This document shows, one piece after another, positions 12,101 to 22,914 of a DNA stretch of 64,000 nt. The notes under the pieces were generated by a model. The model made no database searches, had not been told where the DNA came from, and was given only the letters and a program-made list of their open reading frames with translations. The stretch comes from Piscicola geometra (lineage: Eukaryota > Annelida > Clitellata > Hirudinida > Piscicolidae). The stretch is taken from NCBI GenBank assembly GCA_943735955.1, contig OX030957.1:3911801-3975800 (forward strand). Direction: 5' to 3'. Within the stretch, counting starts at the first letter, position 1, and the number at the start of each line of letters is the position of its first letter. The translations under genes and the position numbers were made by a program.

Positions 12101-13041
12101 TCACCAGGCGTCAAAAACCTACCGTACTCTGAATGTCTTCGAGCATTTCTCTTTGTGCCAGACAACGTCTGGTCCTTGTTTGAAGAAACTAGTAATGAAA
12201 GCTTGTCTTTCGCTTCACTCACAGCATTTTCATCGTCTTTTGAAGTGATTATTTCATCACTGACGAAACTGCGGCGTGGTTGAGATTTTTTGGAGCGAAT
12301 AAGGCTCAGACGGTTGTCGCTTTTGACGCTCCCGGAACGGCCACTGCTATGAGACTTGACGGAACTGTGCCTCTTGTCGTCACTCATCTTGTAAGAAATT
12401 TTCAAATGACCCAAACTCTGTTTTGTTGTTTATTTTTGTTATAAATTAATGATTTTTAAACATCATATTTAAAGTTAAAAAATAGTTCAATTAATTTACT
12501 GTAGTTTTAACAAAACCTTTTAGATAATTAAAATTAAAATTCCTTTTGTACATAATATCTTTACTAAAAATGTTTGCATGCTTGTTTTTTGATTTTTAAA
12601 TTTTTGTTTTGTTTCTAAATCAATTGTTTCTAATAATTCGTGAGAAAAACTTTATAATGAACTTGGTTTCATTTTCAAATTGTTTTTTACAACTTTTAAA
12701 AACTTTTTTTTAAACTTTTAAAAACTTTTTTTTAAACTTTTAAAACTTTTTTTAATGCTTTAGAAACTTGTTTTTTTGTTTTAATAAATTTTTTGACCAA
12801 TCTTCTTTTTTACCTTTTTTCCTCCTTGCCACTCTTTTCACGATCATTGCGATTAAAGTCTCAATGTCATCTACTACTATTGAAAGGATCAAAAGAAACA
12901 AACTTGTCGTTTGGATGAATTTTCGTCCAGCTCAACCGAGAGGTTCGAAGCAAATCCGTGGTTCAGTAGAGGCTTCATCGACCCATGCATCGACGTCAAG
13001 AGAGCTACTGACCTCCGTCGACCTCCCGCCTTGGGCAGCAT
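60..13041 (-). CDS. Cav2: Voltage-gated calcium channel alpha-1 subunit, Cav2 type (5' part, 3' end off window)
   Basis: Pore-forming subunit of a high-voltage-activated (presynaptic N/P/Q/R-like) calcium channel in the plasma membrane. Exons in transcription order: 13041-12904, 12417-11831, 8148-8085, 7099-6852, 6699-6594, 4978-4839, then 2362-2271 or 166-60. All phases agree. The N-terminus is Ser/Arg-rich and about 346 residues long before IS1, whereas vertebrate Cav2 has about 100. [19 protein letters not shown] leads into IS1 ([20 protein letters not shown]), IS2 ([16 protein letters not shown]) and IS3 ([14 protein letters not shown]). The 106-bp and 140-bp exons and the 92-bp form of the next match, as I recall, vertebrate CACNA1 exons 2, 3 and 4. 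Cav2 rather than Cav1 is chosen from [11 protein letters not shown] and the IS2-IS3 wording. The extreme N-terminal exons are the least certain part. Confidence 0.93.
167..2270. other. Cav2 intron between the IS4 exons, with SINE and hAT remnants
   Basis: AT-rich intron of about 2.1 kb. It holds a short fragment (about 815-880) similar to the SINE-like repeat at 7617-7775, a smaller piece near 540-600, and a hAT-like end near 1225-1318. No exon was recognised. Confidence 0.7.
1225..1318. mobile_element. Possible end of a hAT-type DNA transposon
   Basis: Several TTAAC/GTTAA subterminal repeats run up to ATTAACTGTGCCCATCTGTG. Read on the minus strand this begins CACAGATGGGCACAGTTAAT, which resembles hAT terminal repeats. 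No matching left end or 8-bp target duplication was found nearby, so this is probably a fragment. Confidence 0.35.
2271..2362 (-). CDS. Cav2: Cav2 alternative IS4 exon, form A (92 bp)
   Basis: Acceptor CCCTTGCAG and donor GAAA|GTAATT bound a 92-bp exon. Its 3' part encodes [20 protein letters not shown]. This is an IS4 voltage sensor ([11 protein letters not shown]) in which the outermost arginine position of form B (RTL) is Pro. It enters at phase 2 and leaves at phase 1, exactly like the exon at 60-166 and like the vertebrate 92-bp exon. The two are therefore candidates for mutually exclusive use. Confidence 0.9.
2363..4838. other. Cav2 intron, AT-rich, nothing recognised
   Basis: About 2.5 kb of AT-rich DNA between the IS2-IS3 exon and IS4 form A. 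No exon, repeat family or RNA gene recognised. Confidence 0.6.
4839..4978 (-). CDS. Cav2: Cav2 exon encoding IS2 and IS3
   Basis: A 140-bp exon with acceptor TTTTCCAG and donor ACTGG|GTACTC. It encodes [20 protein letters not shown], then [20 protein letters not shown] and FVVVVTG: helix IS2, the linker and IS3. It leaves phase 2, which both downstream IS4 exons accept. Confidence 0.95.
4979..6593. other. Cav2 intron, AT-rich
   Basis: A GT-AG intron of about 1.6 kb. The open frame near 5697-6065 (plus) has AT-rich codon use, no homology I recognise, and is taken as chance. Confidence 0.6.
6594..6699 (-). CDS. Cav2: Cav2 exon encoding IS1
   Basis: A 106-bp exon encoding [20 protein letters not shown] followed by [15 protein letters not shown]. 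This is the IS1 helix and IS1-S2 loop of Cav2. Its length equals that of the corresponding vertebrate exon as I recall it. The upstream intron ends in AC, and the downstream donor is GTGAGC. Confidence 0.95.
6700..6851 (-). other. U12-type AT-AC intron in Cav2
   Basis: On the minus strand the intron begins ATAACCTTTG, one mismatch from the U12 donor ATATCCTTT. It ends CTACAC and carries TACCTTAAC at 6731-6723, one mismatch from the branch site TTCCTTAAC. The 152-nt length and the AC end give exact joining of TGG GG to A CCT TTC. No GT-AG alternative fits the conserved protein. The branch-to-end distance of about 24 nt is slightly long. Minor introns are known at matching sites in sodium and calcium channel genes. 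Confidence 0.88.
6852..7099 (-). CDS. Cav2: Cav2 exon just before IS1
   Basis: A 248-bp exon after acceptor CAAAAACAG. The 3' part ([20 protein letters not shown]) matches the conserved cytoplasmic segment before IS1 of Cav2 channels. It ends TGG GG, and the next exon adds A to give Gly before PFEYMV. The donor is ATAACCTTTG, not GT. An internal GGTGAGT at about 6992 is a possible decoy or alternative donor. Confidence 0.9.
7617..7775 (+). repeat. SINE-like dispersed repeat, copy 1
   Basis: The stretch with GTGTAACGACTTTCGACTTG, GGTTCTAGATTCGAGTGCAA and CTATACGCCCC aligns over about 150 nt with the minus strand of 31438-31600, and in part with 815-880. GATTCGAGTG resembles a Pol III B box and TGGCCAATGG weakly an A box, so a tRNA-derived SINE is likely. 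It sits in a Cav2 intron. Confidence 0.55.
8085..8148 (-). CDS. Cav2: Cav2 small N-terminal exon
   Basis: A 64-bp exon between acceptor TTTTTCCAG and a weak donor AAG|GTTCGA. It supplies one base to finish the codon left by the exon at 11831, then 21 codons ([20 protein letters not shown] plus one Lys), leaving phase 0. The donor is poor, so this exon may be alternatively spliced. Confidence 0.6.
8149..11830. other. Long Cav2 intron
   Basis: About 3.7 kb of AT-rich intron. It contains a GT-rich stretch near 9873-9925 and an inverted repeat at 11449-11481 whose 10-base arms TCATCATGCC/GGCATGATGA flank 13 nt. No further channel exon was recognised. Confidence 0.55.
11831..12417 (-). CDS. Cav2: Cav2 N-terminal cytoplasmic extension exon
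   Basis: This 587-bp exon runs from acceptor AAAACAG to donor CCTCT|GTGAGT. It encodes a hydrophilic stretch rich in Ser, Arg, Lys, Glu and Asp, with many possible phosphorylation sites such as RRRA, RRSF and RRHS. No membrane segment or known domain is seen. An internal ATG at 12387 is preceded by ACAAG and could be an alternative start. It leaves phase 2, which fits the exon at 8148. Cav2 N-termini are usually much shorter, so this could be a lineage-specific extension. Linkage to the channel rests on splice phase and order. Confidence 0.7.
12904..13041 (-). CDS. Cav2: Cav2 candidate first coding exon
   Basis: An open frame of 46 codons starts with ATG directly after an acceptor-like CAACAG and ends at a CAA|GTTTGT donor. 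It joins in phase 0 to the next exon (12417). The predicted peptide starts [17 protein letters not shown] and has no recognisable domain. It lies in a GC-richer island within AT-rich DNA, which supports coding. If this exon is not used, the start would be the ATG at 12387 (MSDDKRHSS). An AG just before the ATG could mean an untranslated upstream exon or a spliced leader. Confidence 0.5.
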
Positions 13042-14060
13042 CTGTTGTGGTGTTGGAAAAAAACGAAAAAAATTATTTCTTGCATTAAAAAAAATTGTTT
13101 TTTTTTCGAATTAGTTTAACAATTTTTTTATTTTTGTGAACCTATAAAAAAATTGTTTAAATGTTTTGGAATATATTGGTATACTTAAACATCGAGTATT
13201 TTTGGGAGTTTAATGCTAACTCAATATTTACCAGGTTTATGGTCATTTCTAAATGTTTTCACGCTTAGTCAGCTTCTACAATTTGTCTACATTTCAAACA
13301 ACCTTCTAGTAAATAATATTTAATTTAGTTATCTGATAGTGAAAACGAATCCTTGAGTATGTTATAGTCAAAATGCTTATTCAGGCACTTCGCGTAAATC
13401 CTGAAAAAACCAGCCACGTGGCGTAATAATCAGTTTACTTGGTCAATACGATTAATGACTAAAAAATTCTTTCATTAAACAAAAAGCTTGAAAAATATTT
13501 GCCAATTTTTCACAGTTTGACTAAAATGCAACAATGAATACCTAAGTCATTTAATTTTTTTTATTAATATAATTCAATTTTTCAAAGAATACATTTTAAA
13601 ATTTCAATAGAAGTTCTTCAATTTTGAAATATATGTTTGAAAAAATTTATTAAAATAATTGTCAACAAGTTTGGAGAAATCTTGAAGATGCTGGACACAT
13701 TCAGGTATTTTCAAACAAAAAATGTATCTTTCAAATGATCTTTTCTCAAAACAACTACTCTAAGAGGAATGAATAAAAAAAATTAAATCAAGTGAATTAT
13801 TTGCATTTATGACATCAAAAAGAACCACTGATAAAATATCAACGGATTAATAACGTCAAAAAAACTATTAGAAATGACTGAGACCAATGACACATTAAAA
13901 TTTCTCTTCAGATAGGAAAAAAACAGTACATCGTAAATGAAAAGTTCCAAGAACGGAGATGAAGATTAGATTCAAATATTTAAATTACATCCTTTTGATG
14001 ACATTTTTTGAATGACATGTCGGAATTTTATGTCATTTTGCATGCTATAAATACCAGCAC

Positions 14061-14093
<33 letters not shown>

Positions 14094-17000
14094 TTTTTTC
14101 ATATTTATTTATATATATGTATATATATATTTTTTTACAACCATTATAGAGGTCAAAAAACTTGCGTGGTATTTAACTCCCTAAACTAAACTAAACTATG
14201 GTTTTCAGATGTGCGTTTTGACTGAGCACGTTAAAATTCTCAGTTTTCGAAAATCTAATCTTTCTTTTCCTAAAACATTGAATTCACAAAATATAGTATT
14301 GGTGATAATGTTTCGGTACTTATTCCACTTGTTGACAGAGAAAGATGTGATCCCAAAATTTTTTTAAGGGTTGTTGACGATAAAAATAAAAATACTTTTA
14401 AAAACTTGTTTTGAAGTCATAAATTTCATCTCTTCTCTACGTTTCTGTAGATAAAACAAACTCGTAGCATCCCGTTGAAAATTTATGAAATTTCAACCTG
14501 CTAATCATAGAATTTAAATCTGGACTCTATTTAAATTAATGACAAGAAATGCACTCAACTTAGAAATTAACTGTTAATTTAACAAATTCATTATTAACAA
14601 TGAACAAGAGAAAAATAAAGGAAAGAGAGTTGTGCAAGATCTTTCGACGTAAATGATGGATAATGTTGGAATGTGACTCCCAACAGTTCTTTTCACTTCG
14701 GTTGTATAAGCTTGTCAGCTTCTTTTGATAAAACTTAGTTTAGAAGGTGCTATGTGAAAAAAAGCCCGAGATCCCATTTAAATTGATGAAATAAAATAAA
14801 TCCTCCAAGAGTTGAATGCTTTTCTATTATCCGATAAATATTTCGATACTTTGGAAAACTGCTTTTAACGAGTGTTTTTACTTTTTTTTCATGCCGTAAA
14901 GCAGTTTGTTTTGAGTTAATCACCGCTTTTATCGATTTTGCAAAAATCATTTAAGAACCGGAATTGGATGCATAAATAGAGTGCAAATTATGCACGCGAA
15001 AAGTCAGTATTGAAAGTTTTATAAGGAAAAAGTTATCATTACTTTTTATAATAAAATGTTTATTGAAATAGTTTTCAAATTCATAAAAATATTTTGGAAA
15101 AATCCACATAAATTCTCACTACTATTATTGATAATCACTGCTATTATTCATATTTTATTCAACGTTTAGCATGCCCACATAACTTTATTTGAAAAATCAG
15201 TTAAAGTATTATTGTGTTTGTTTTTCGGAGTTTTTCAGACTAACTAAATTCCTCATTAGATGAAACACCTGCACACCTGTCTACATTGATTATAGTTTCT
15301 CGTGAAGGCTCTTGAATTCTTTATAGGCGTGTCTCGTTATATTAGGAAAAAAAGGTTTTCGATATTCATAGTAATTGAGTTTTTACTAGCAACTTTATTT
15401 TATGTTACACTTTTTTTGAAGTTACATAGTTCTTGAAAAATACTTTTAATATTTGTTAAATTGAAAAATAAATAATCTTTTTTCAATAATTTTTTTTTAA
15501 ATTCATCAAAATAACAATTGTTTTAAAAGTTATTTTTAGTTTTTATCATGATTATATTTTTTCCGTATTTTTGAATGAACCTTCTTGTATTCATTCTTAA
15601 ATTTATTTTAAGATTCATTTGAAGTTTTCTATGCACACATTTTCAAAAGAATAATTTATCAAGTTTCAAAATTGTATGATTGAATATTGGAAGTTGTGGA
15701 TTCTCGTTTTTTCCACTTCAAAAGTTTTTGAATATGTAAAAAAAGTCAGTTTGCGTTAGATCGATAAATACATCACTTTCAATAAAATATAATTGAGCAT
15801 AAAATATTTTAACATCACGTTGCGCTAATTTTTTTAAAGTGTTCCAATTTTTAGAATCATTTTTTGAATAGATTTTCATTTATTATTCATTATGTTTCCA
15901 GGAGATCGTATTTCGTTTTATCCACTCTATGCCAATAGTTTTACCGTAAATAAAAATCCTTCTCAGTTTTAAATTTTTTTTCCCACTTTTATCTGTTTTA
16001 TTTTTCCGAAACTTGGATTCTATTTTTTTACCAGCATTCAAACTATTCTTATTTTATATTTAATTTCACTTGAACAGCTTCTATGACTCTTCGATAGAAT
16101 TTTTAAAAAACCTGTTTACAAAAATTATATTATCATTCGAGTTTTTTTAACGTTATTTGCAATTTTTAAAGTTCAAAATTAATAACTGCAAAAGTTTGCT
16201 ATTCTATTTTTTCTATTAAATTGCGTTCAAATAGAAAAATCGATATATGGGACTATTAGATTCAAAAATATTCTTGAACTGTGTACAGATCTATTATATC
16301 CGCATGATGGCTTAGTCGTAAATGAAGCTCTAGTAAAGTGTGTGGTGTATAACAATAAAAAGAATTAAGTTCTCCAAGCAATCAAAAAACCCCTATAAAA
16401 AAGAAATAAGATCAAACGTGGAACTATAAAGGGTAAATTGTGAGCTTGTTTATTTGCTTCATTTCATGAAAATATGTTTTTAGTGTTAACAAAACAATTG
16501 TCGGGTTTTATTTATCTAGTTTTTTTTCTACAAAGAAATACAAAACGGGCTGTAGAACTGAAAAATGTCATACATTTGGGAAAACCTTTAATTAATTCTA
16601 TTAGTATCACACATTAAAAAATTTTCAGAAATCACAACTTTTTATTAATCTAAGTCTCCCAAGAGGAAACAAAATGTAATCATGAAAATGTAATAAATAA
16701 TCGTTTATTTAAACAAATCTTTCAAATTGGTATATAAATGCTTCTACCCGTATGCCAATGCGTATGCGCAATATGAAATTTAAAATCAAATTATTTGTAA
16801 AGTCTCAAATTCTAACCCTTACCCCAATTCAAAATTTATTTTCATTTTAAATGTTTGTATGGGGAAAAAACGGGCGAACTGGCATACGAGCCGGATCGGC
16901 TTTGGGTCTGAACATAAACATTAAGCAATTAATAATTAAAACGGTTTTTTTTAAATTATTAGCTGTGAATTAGCTCCAGACATGTGATGTTTATGCTTCC

Positions 17001-17600
17001 ATTAGAGAAAAATAGTTTTATTAATGTAATCGTGAATATATTATTATGAACTGAAAATGTAGTTATTTTCAGACTATTTTTTGCTAACTCACTAGTCATT
17101 TAATGTTGAAAAAAATTTGTCATTATAAAAACAAAATAGAACTTCAATTGAAAAATACTCAGAAATTGAGAAAAAATTATTTAGCATTTTTTTTGTGACA
17201 ATTTAAATGATATTAATCTTCAAATCTTTTGGGATACCGTGGTATGTCAAAGAGTTTGCTGAACTACTTAATAGACATTTAAATTTTATTCAATATACAA
17301 AGAAAATTTAAAAGTTTCTCAAAATAAAGTTGATAAAATAAAAGTAAATTTGAACATACCCTTAAAATGTCAATCATCAAGTGCATTTGTATATTGTTTT
17401 TTAAATATATTTCCGAAGTGCTGATTTAATATATTCCGTGAAAACGACTAGCAAAGTTTTTAGTGAAATGATAAATTAATGATCATCTGAGTTTAACCAA
17501 TATTTATTTTTTTGGAAAGTAACCATTGAACCGTTCTATTCTAATATCACATAGGTTTCATATTTTAAAAATGTAGTTTAAGACTTATGAAATATGAACA
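13042..17600. other. Gene-poor AT-rich stretch
   Basis: About 4.5 kb upstream of the Cav2 start. It holds a TA/TG microsatellite at about 14061-14135 and otherwise no exon, RNA gene or transposon I recognise. The Cav2 promoter should be here or further right, but no clear core promoter was seen. Confidence 0.5.
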
Positions 17601-17609
17601 GCACTATTT

Positions 17610-17610
17610 T

Positions 17611-17652
<42 letters not shown>

Positions 17653-18300
17653 TTTATAGTGCCTTTGTCTCGACACTTCAAATCTTTTTCTTCATCTCCC
17701 CCTTTCTCTCCTCTCCCTCTGTCTCCAGATTGCTCCCACACTTCTCAGCACCACTTCTTCCATCCTCCGATCCTCTTCCTGGTAACCAAGGACCCCTTCC
17801 ATCGGGTCCTGTTTTCCACGCTCCCTTCTCCAAACCGTCAGCCATTCTTCTCTCCACTCTTCATACAACCCACACTCCAGCAAAACGTGCCTCTCATTCT
17901 CTTCCTTCCCACAAACACACTTCCTATCCTCCTTCTCATACTTCCAGCGCACAATTTCATTATTCCTTACCGTCAAGCTATCCCCCCTACACATCATCCT
18001 AACTTTCGCTCCATCTGAACCATCTACATATTTTTCCAACTTCCTGCTTTCTGACTTCTCCTCACGGTATCTTCTCAATCTTTCACTTTCCTGTATCTTA
18101 TTTCCCCATTCCTCCCTTCCCTTTTGTTGGATCCTCTTCACCAGCTCCCTTTCCCCCATCCCTCCGACCTCTCTTTCTGAAACGCCCATCATAAACACTC
18201 TTGCTCGTGCACCTTTTCCTCCACGTACCATTCTGCTCATAACCTCCACATCCAATTTTTTTGATCTGTTTATATTTTTCCAGATCCAAAGCAAAATCTA
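17610..18300 (-). mobile_element. 5'-truncated non-LTR retrotransposon with (TAC)n tail
   Basis: An open frame of about 200 codons on the minus strand (17692-18294) is Lys/Arg/Glu-rich. It ends in a zinc-knuckle-like block (CVCGKEENERHVLLEC, pattern C-x-C...H...C) followed by Glu/Trp-rich sequence. This fits the C-terminus of Jockey/I/R1-type LINE ORF2 proteins. About 80 nt past the stop, the minus strand runs into (TAC)n at 17652-17612, a normal LINE tail. GC content is well above the flanks, so the insertion is fairly recent. No reverse transcriptase domain remains, and no target duplication was found by eye. Confidence 0.75.
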
Positions 18301-21300
18301 AGGGATGTCAGCAACAATGAATTGATGTGAGATCCTTCGGTGAAAGTAACTACTTCCCAGTTCATGAATATTCTCTACGCGATATTTGGCTCTTTAATTA
18401 TTAATCGAGCTCCATTAATCTACTGCTCCATCAAATGTTTAAAATATTAGACTCAGTATAGGTATAGATGTATATGATTATGATAGCCAATATTTTTAAT
18501 GAAATAAATTTTAAAAGTGTTTTTTCATTTTTTGGTTGACTCTATTTTGTGGTTTTTTTCAAGTTGTTAGTAACTTTTAGTTTTGAATAAATGTGTTTGA
18601 ATTGAATTTTGAAGGTTCAGTAGACAGTAGAGTAAAAAGCAAAAAGATGTTTAAATTTCTAATGGTTCTTGGTTTTTAGGAGGTATCCTTCTTTAAAACT
18701 AATGTCGCATTAAAAAATTAGTTTAATGTATGCCTATAATCATTAAAAAGCCTTTTGTTCTGCTTTTTATCTTTTAAACACAGCTCACAATGCACTCCTA
18801 TTCACTATTCTAAGGGAAAAAATCATTTCAAGAAATAATAAATATTTACAAATTGTTTAACATTTGTTTTTTCTAAAATTTAGCTAATTGAAAAATCAAT
18901 TGTATTTTGGAAATTATCATTAGTTTTTTATCTTGATTCACAGCTGGAAATTATAGATTATAAAAATTACGTTTTTTTAAATATTTTTTTTGATTCCTAT
19001 TTTTCGAAAAATTAAACGGATTTTAAATTCAATTATCACATTAAAACATTTTTGAAAATAAATTTGGAATTTATTAATATTTTAGAAAGCTTTAACGTTT
19101 TTTAATGTTGCAGTAAATTGAAAAAACCCATAAATTGTCTTAATTATTAAGGTTGAATTGTAGAATGGGGGTTTCAATACAAAAACTTAATTTTATTTAA
19201 TATTTTCTAAAGTTCATTAAATTTAAAAAAATATTTCATTTCATTTATATTTATTTGAAAACCTGATTTTTTCCCAAAAGTTTTTAATGATATATGAACC
19301 TTTCAAACAAATCAGTCTGAACTTTAGTTAGAATTCTATGTTTTTATTTTCATTTTCCGTAAATTCAATCACACTTCGTTACCAAAATCTTCCACAATGC
19401 ATTTAAGTATAATCTTTCCACATACTTCCAAGAAATTTCAAAAAAGAAATCTGTTCTGAGACTATGATTGAATTGTTCATTTTTTGAATTCAGATTAGAC
19501 CGTGAAATAAAACTCAAAACAGAAATAAATGTATATTATTATTCTAGTTTATGTCTGAAGGATTTCCACGAATAATTATTTTTCTCTATTAAATACTTTT
19601 GTAAGCTAATAACATTTAAGACATTTATTTCCATTAGGTTACTGGTGTTTTTGAAATCTCACTGTAAAGACGTTTCAAAATTTGAATAGTCGATTTTTTT
19701 ATTGCTATAAAATACTCATTAGTTTGGTTTTAAACCAAGTAAAATATATGTGCAGTTGAAGCTTAGAGAAATACTTTTAAGATGATTAAGCAACTTATAT
19801 AAAAGTAGATTTTTTGATAAGAAGAAAAAAATTACTATTTCTGTTTTCATCAAAAGTAATCTTAATCTTTCATCCATAAGGTGTTTAGTCGTGAAGGCAA
19901 AATGATGATCGATTTGATTTGAATTCATCCATCTCCTTTGATGATGAAATAAACACTATTGTTGTAGTTTTGAAAAAATTGCGTGTGAAAAGATTTAATA
20001 AAACGCAGTTTCTAATTTTTTTATTTTTTTAAAAATGAAATTAATATTTTTGTTTTACCTTTTCGGTTTTAGTCCATTTATCACTCTGAGAGAAGACGAA
20101 TTTAATTGAAAAAGTGAATTTATTCATGGTTTTTGACAAAGTTTTCAACAAGGCATGAAAAGTTTAATTAAAGAAGGTTCATCATTTATTTTGTTGAAAT
20201 ATAAATTATTTTACTTTCTTGCTGAATGCCTCAAAAGCCGATTTACATTGAACTTATCGCACAATAAATTCGTACATTTAAGTCACCTCACATTTAAATT
20301 GCATTTAACTTTTCAATTTATGACGACTTTAACGTGAGATGACTTCATTTCATTTTCGGAAATCGTTTCAAAATGGGCGAAAATAATAAATCATTTGAAC
20401 ATACAAAGTTTTCGAAGTTTTTAACGTCTTTTAGAAGTACTTTTTTTATATTTTAAATAGGTTATTTTGGTTTTTACTTAGCTAAAAGGAAAGCCATAAT
20501 GCAATAAAGTTAAATTTAAAACCGCAAGTTTTTGAAAGTTGTAAAATCTCAATTGAGCCTTAAACCAGTAAATTTTATCATTAGGCATAGAATATTTTTA
20601 GTGTGCTTTTTTCTCATTTTTAGTACAAGTTTTTTACTCTTTTATTATTTTGGAAGTTTCAAATGAACAATATTATCATTTGAATTATAGGAGAACAGGC
20701 TGAACATGTTTTCGATGTGAACATGTCAATTCAAAGTTTAAATATGAAAATGTCTATAAATTTTTTGCTGCTATAGAAATATTTAAAAAAAACTAATTTA
20801 AGTGTTTTTTACGTTTAAATTTTTGTACAATTGTTAAATATTCATATTTATATTTTCGAAATAAACATAAATCAACATTTTGAATACTTTTAGTCGCATT
20901 CATTTTGAAAATGAGCTTATTTTTTCATGAATACAATTATGAAAAAATTCGTGCGTGTTTTTTGAAGCAATCGATCAACGTTTACTCATTATGTGGGCAG
21001 TTTATATGCCAAAACAAGGGTTGTTTTTCATAGTTTCCTTTTAGCTTCTAACTTTCAAAATGGTTGTGTGCTCAAAAGTATGTGAAAAATACTTTTCTCT
21101 AGCATTTTGTTGCTTCAGATTAATGCCACTAAAGTAAATCCAGTTTCATAACTCAAAATGAAAATTAATTTGGAAATAGTATAAACTGGAATGAAAAACA
21201 TGTTTATTAATGGCAACCAGAAGCTGTCACCCAAAATTGTTTAACTCATTCATTAAACTTCCTCAAGCTCTACCCACAGTTTCATCTCAATATTTCATCA

Positions 21301-22530
21301 TTAATAAGGGACGCAATTAAAGATGTGAAAAGTAATTAAGATTGATAAAATCATAGATACAGCGCTATTAAATTTTCAAAGTTTATGAAAAGTTCAGTCT
21401 TATTATTTTGTCAAATATTCACCAAAACAATTTTAGTATTTTCCATTTTATTACATTTTTTAATGTTTTACCACCTAATCACAATTAAGCTCATTTGCCT
21501 TAGCATGCTTCAAATGTTTATGCTATTTTAGTGATTTGTGATCTTAAAGTGTGTTCAAATGTTTTCCTACGCGTATGTGTGTGTGTGTGTGTTTGTGTTT
21601 ATATGCGTGTGTTTTTATCTATGTATTTTTATTTTGTCTGTTTTGTATGGGTACGTCAAATTTCCTTCTACAATAATAGCGTGATTGAGTGAGACACGCG
21701 TTATGGGTTTGAGCTTCAAGGTAGAAATGCCATACGCGTGTGAAGTCGTGTGTGGACTGTTGATTTATTTTCATATTTCTGATATTTCCATACTTGGAAA
21801 GTTTTAGATTTTCAGAAAATCAATGTTGTACTCGTCTTTCTTTGTAAACCTCATATGGTCTTATGAGTGGAAGGTGGAATTCGCATTTTTAAATAGATGA
21901 AATAATAATCTTTATAATTTTAACTGAAATTTATTTTCATGAAAACTAATAATTTTGACGATTCAAAGTAGATGACATAATTTTAAAAAACTCAAAAAAA
22001 ATTTTTATACATAAAATAAAACTGCCTGTTTATAATTTGAAGACAAGCATTGTGAATTATAAAATCATTTTTAGTATGTAAAAATTATTTGTATAAAAAT
22101 TTGAATGTGAAACTTTGTATTTTTTATATTCAAAAGGTTTAACAACTTCAAAATAATTTTTTTTTTCAACCCACAAAACCCTTTAGAAAACGTATTGGGT
22201 TGAGTTACAAAAAGCTCTTTCTTGCAGAAGTAATGAATGGAAAAAATCAAGCTTAAAATTGTGTTGACACCAGCCAGAAGATTATTTCTAAAAAAACTTT
22301 TAATGATTCTAGTTGTCACTACAAAATTAAGATTTATGAGAAGCCCAAATCAATCAATTGAATACATTTTTATAGCGCTCTTTAATAAAATTCAAGAACG
22401 CTCATATTTTCCATAAAATTTACTTTGAAGAATCAACAATAAAATCTTTATGCATTCAAATAGTATTGTCTTTTTTTTCAAGTAAGCTTAGTCAACTTTC
22501 AAACTTCTCAGAAAGTTGTTAGAATTATGT
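18301..22530. other. Gene-poor AT-rich stretch
   Basis: About 4.2 kb with only AT-rich chance frames. A TG-rich stretch occurs near 21575-21615. Just before the MITE at 22539, part of the AGCGCT repeat family lies at about 22344-22412. Confidence 0.5.
22344..22412 (-). repeat. AGCGCT-hairpin LINE/SINE 3' tail, copy a
   Basis: Contains CAATCAATTGAATAC followed by TTTTTATAGCGCTCTTTAAT and TTCAAGAACGCTC. Read on the minus strand this is the same tail as at 24330, 26548 and 28748: a stem-loop bounded by two AGCGCT-like arms, then an AT stretch and TTGA repeats. Only the 3' end is present. Confidence 0.55.
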
Positions 22531-22538
22531 ATTTCAAG

Positions 22539-22914
22539 CAGGTGTGGCGATCTGCTGCCAATCTTGGGGGGTTCTACCCAGCCTGGATGATCCAGGGGGG
22601 GGGGTCCTGGCGTCCGGGTCCTTCCTCTACCCCCCACTTAAAAACATGGTTTAAATTCTGTTTTGATACGAATATTTAAGTAAGCAAAAAATAGTTTTGT
22701 TTTAGACAGCTATCACTATAACTACACAACTCACAATGTTCTACTATAAAAACATTCTGTTTTATGCCATTGTTGATGATTATGCTTGTATCAAAACAAG
22801 AGTTTAAAATTTTGTATGTGAAAAAAGTGGAAGGTCCACATTAAGGCGGACACCTTCACAACTAAAAAGTGAGGGCGTCCGGACCCCAGAACCCCCCCAG
22901 GATCGCCGCCAATG
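22539..22914. mobile_element. hAT-type MITE with G-rich terminal inverted repeats
   Basis: A 376-bp element flanked by a perfect 8-bp direct repeat ATTTCAAG (22531-22538 and 22915-22922). Its ends are CAGGTGTGGCGATC and, on the other strand, CATTGGCGGCGATC, followed on both sides by G-runs with GGGGTTCT and GTCCGG blocks in inverted orientation. The 8-bp duplication and CA-starting ends fit the hAT superfamily. There is no coding capacity. Confidence 0.7.
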
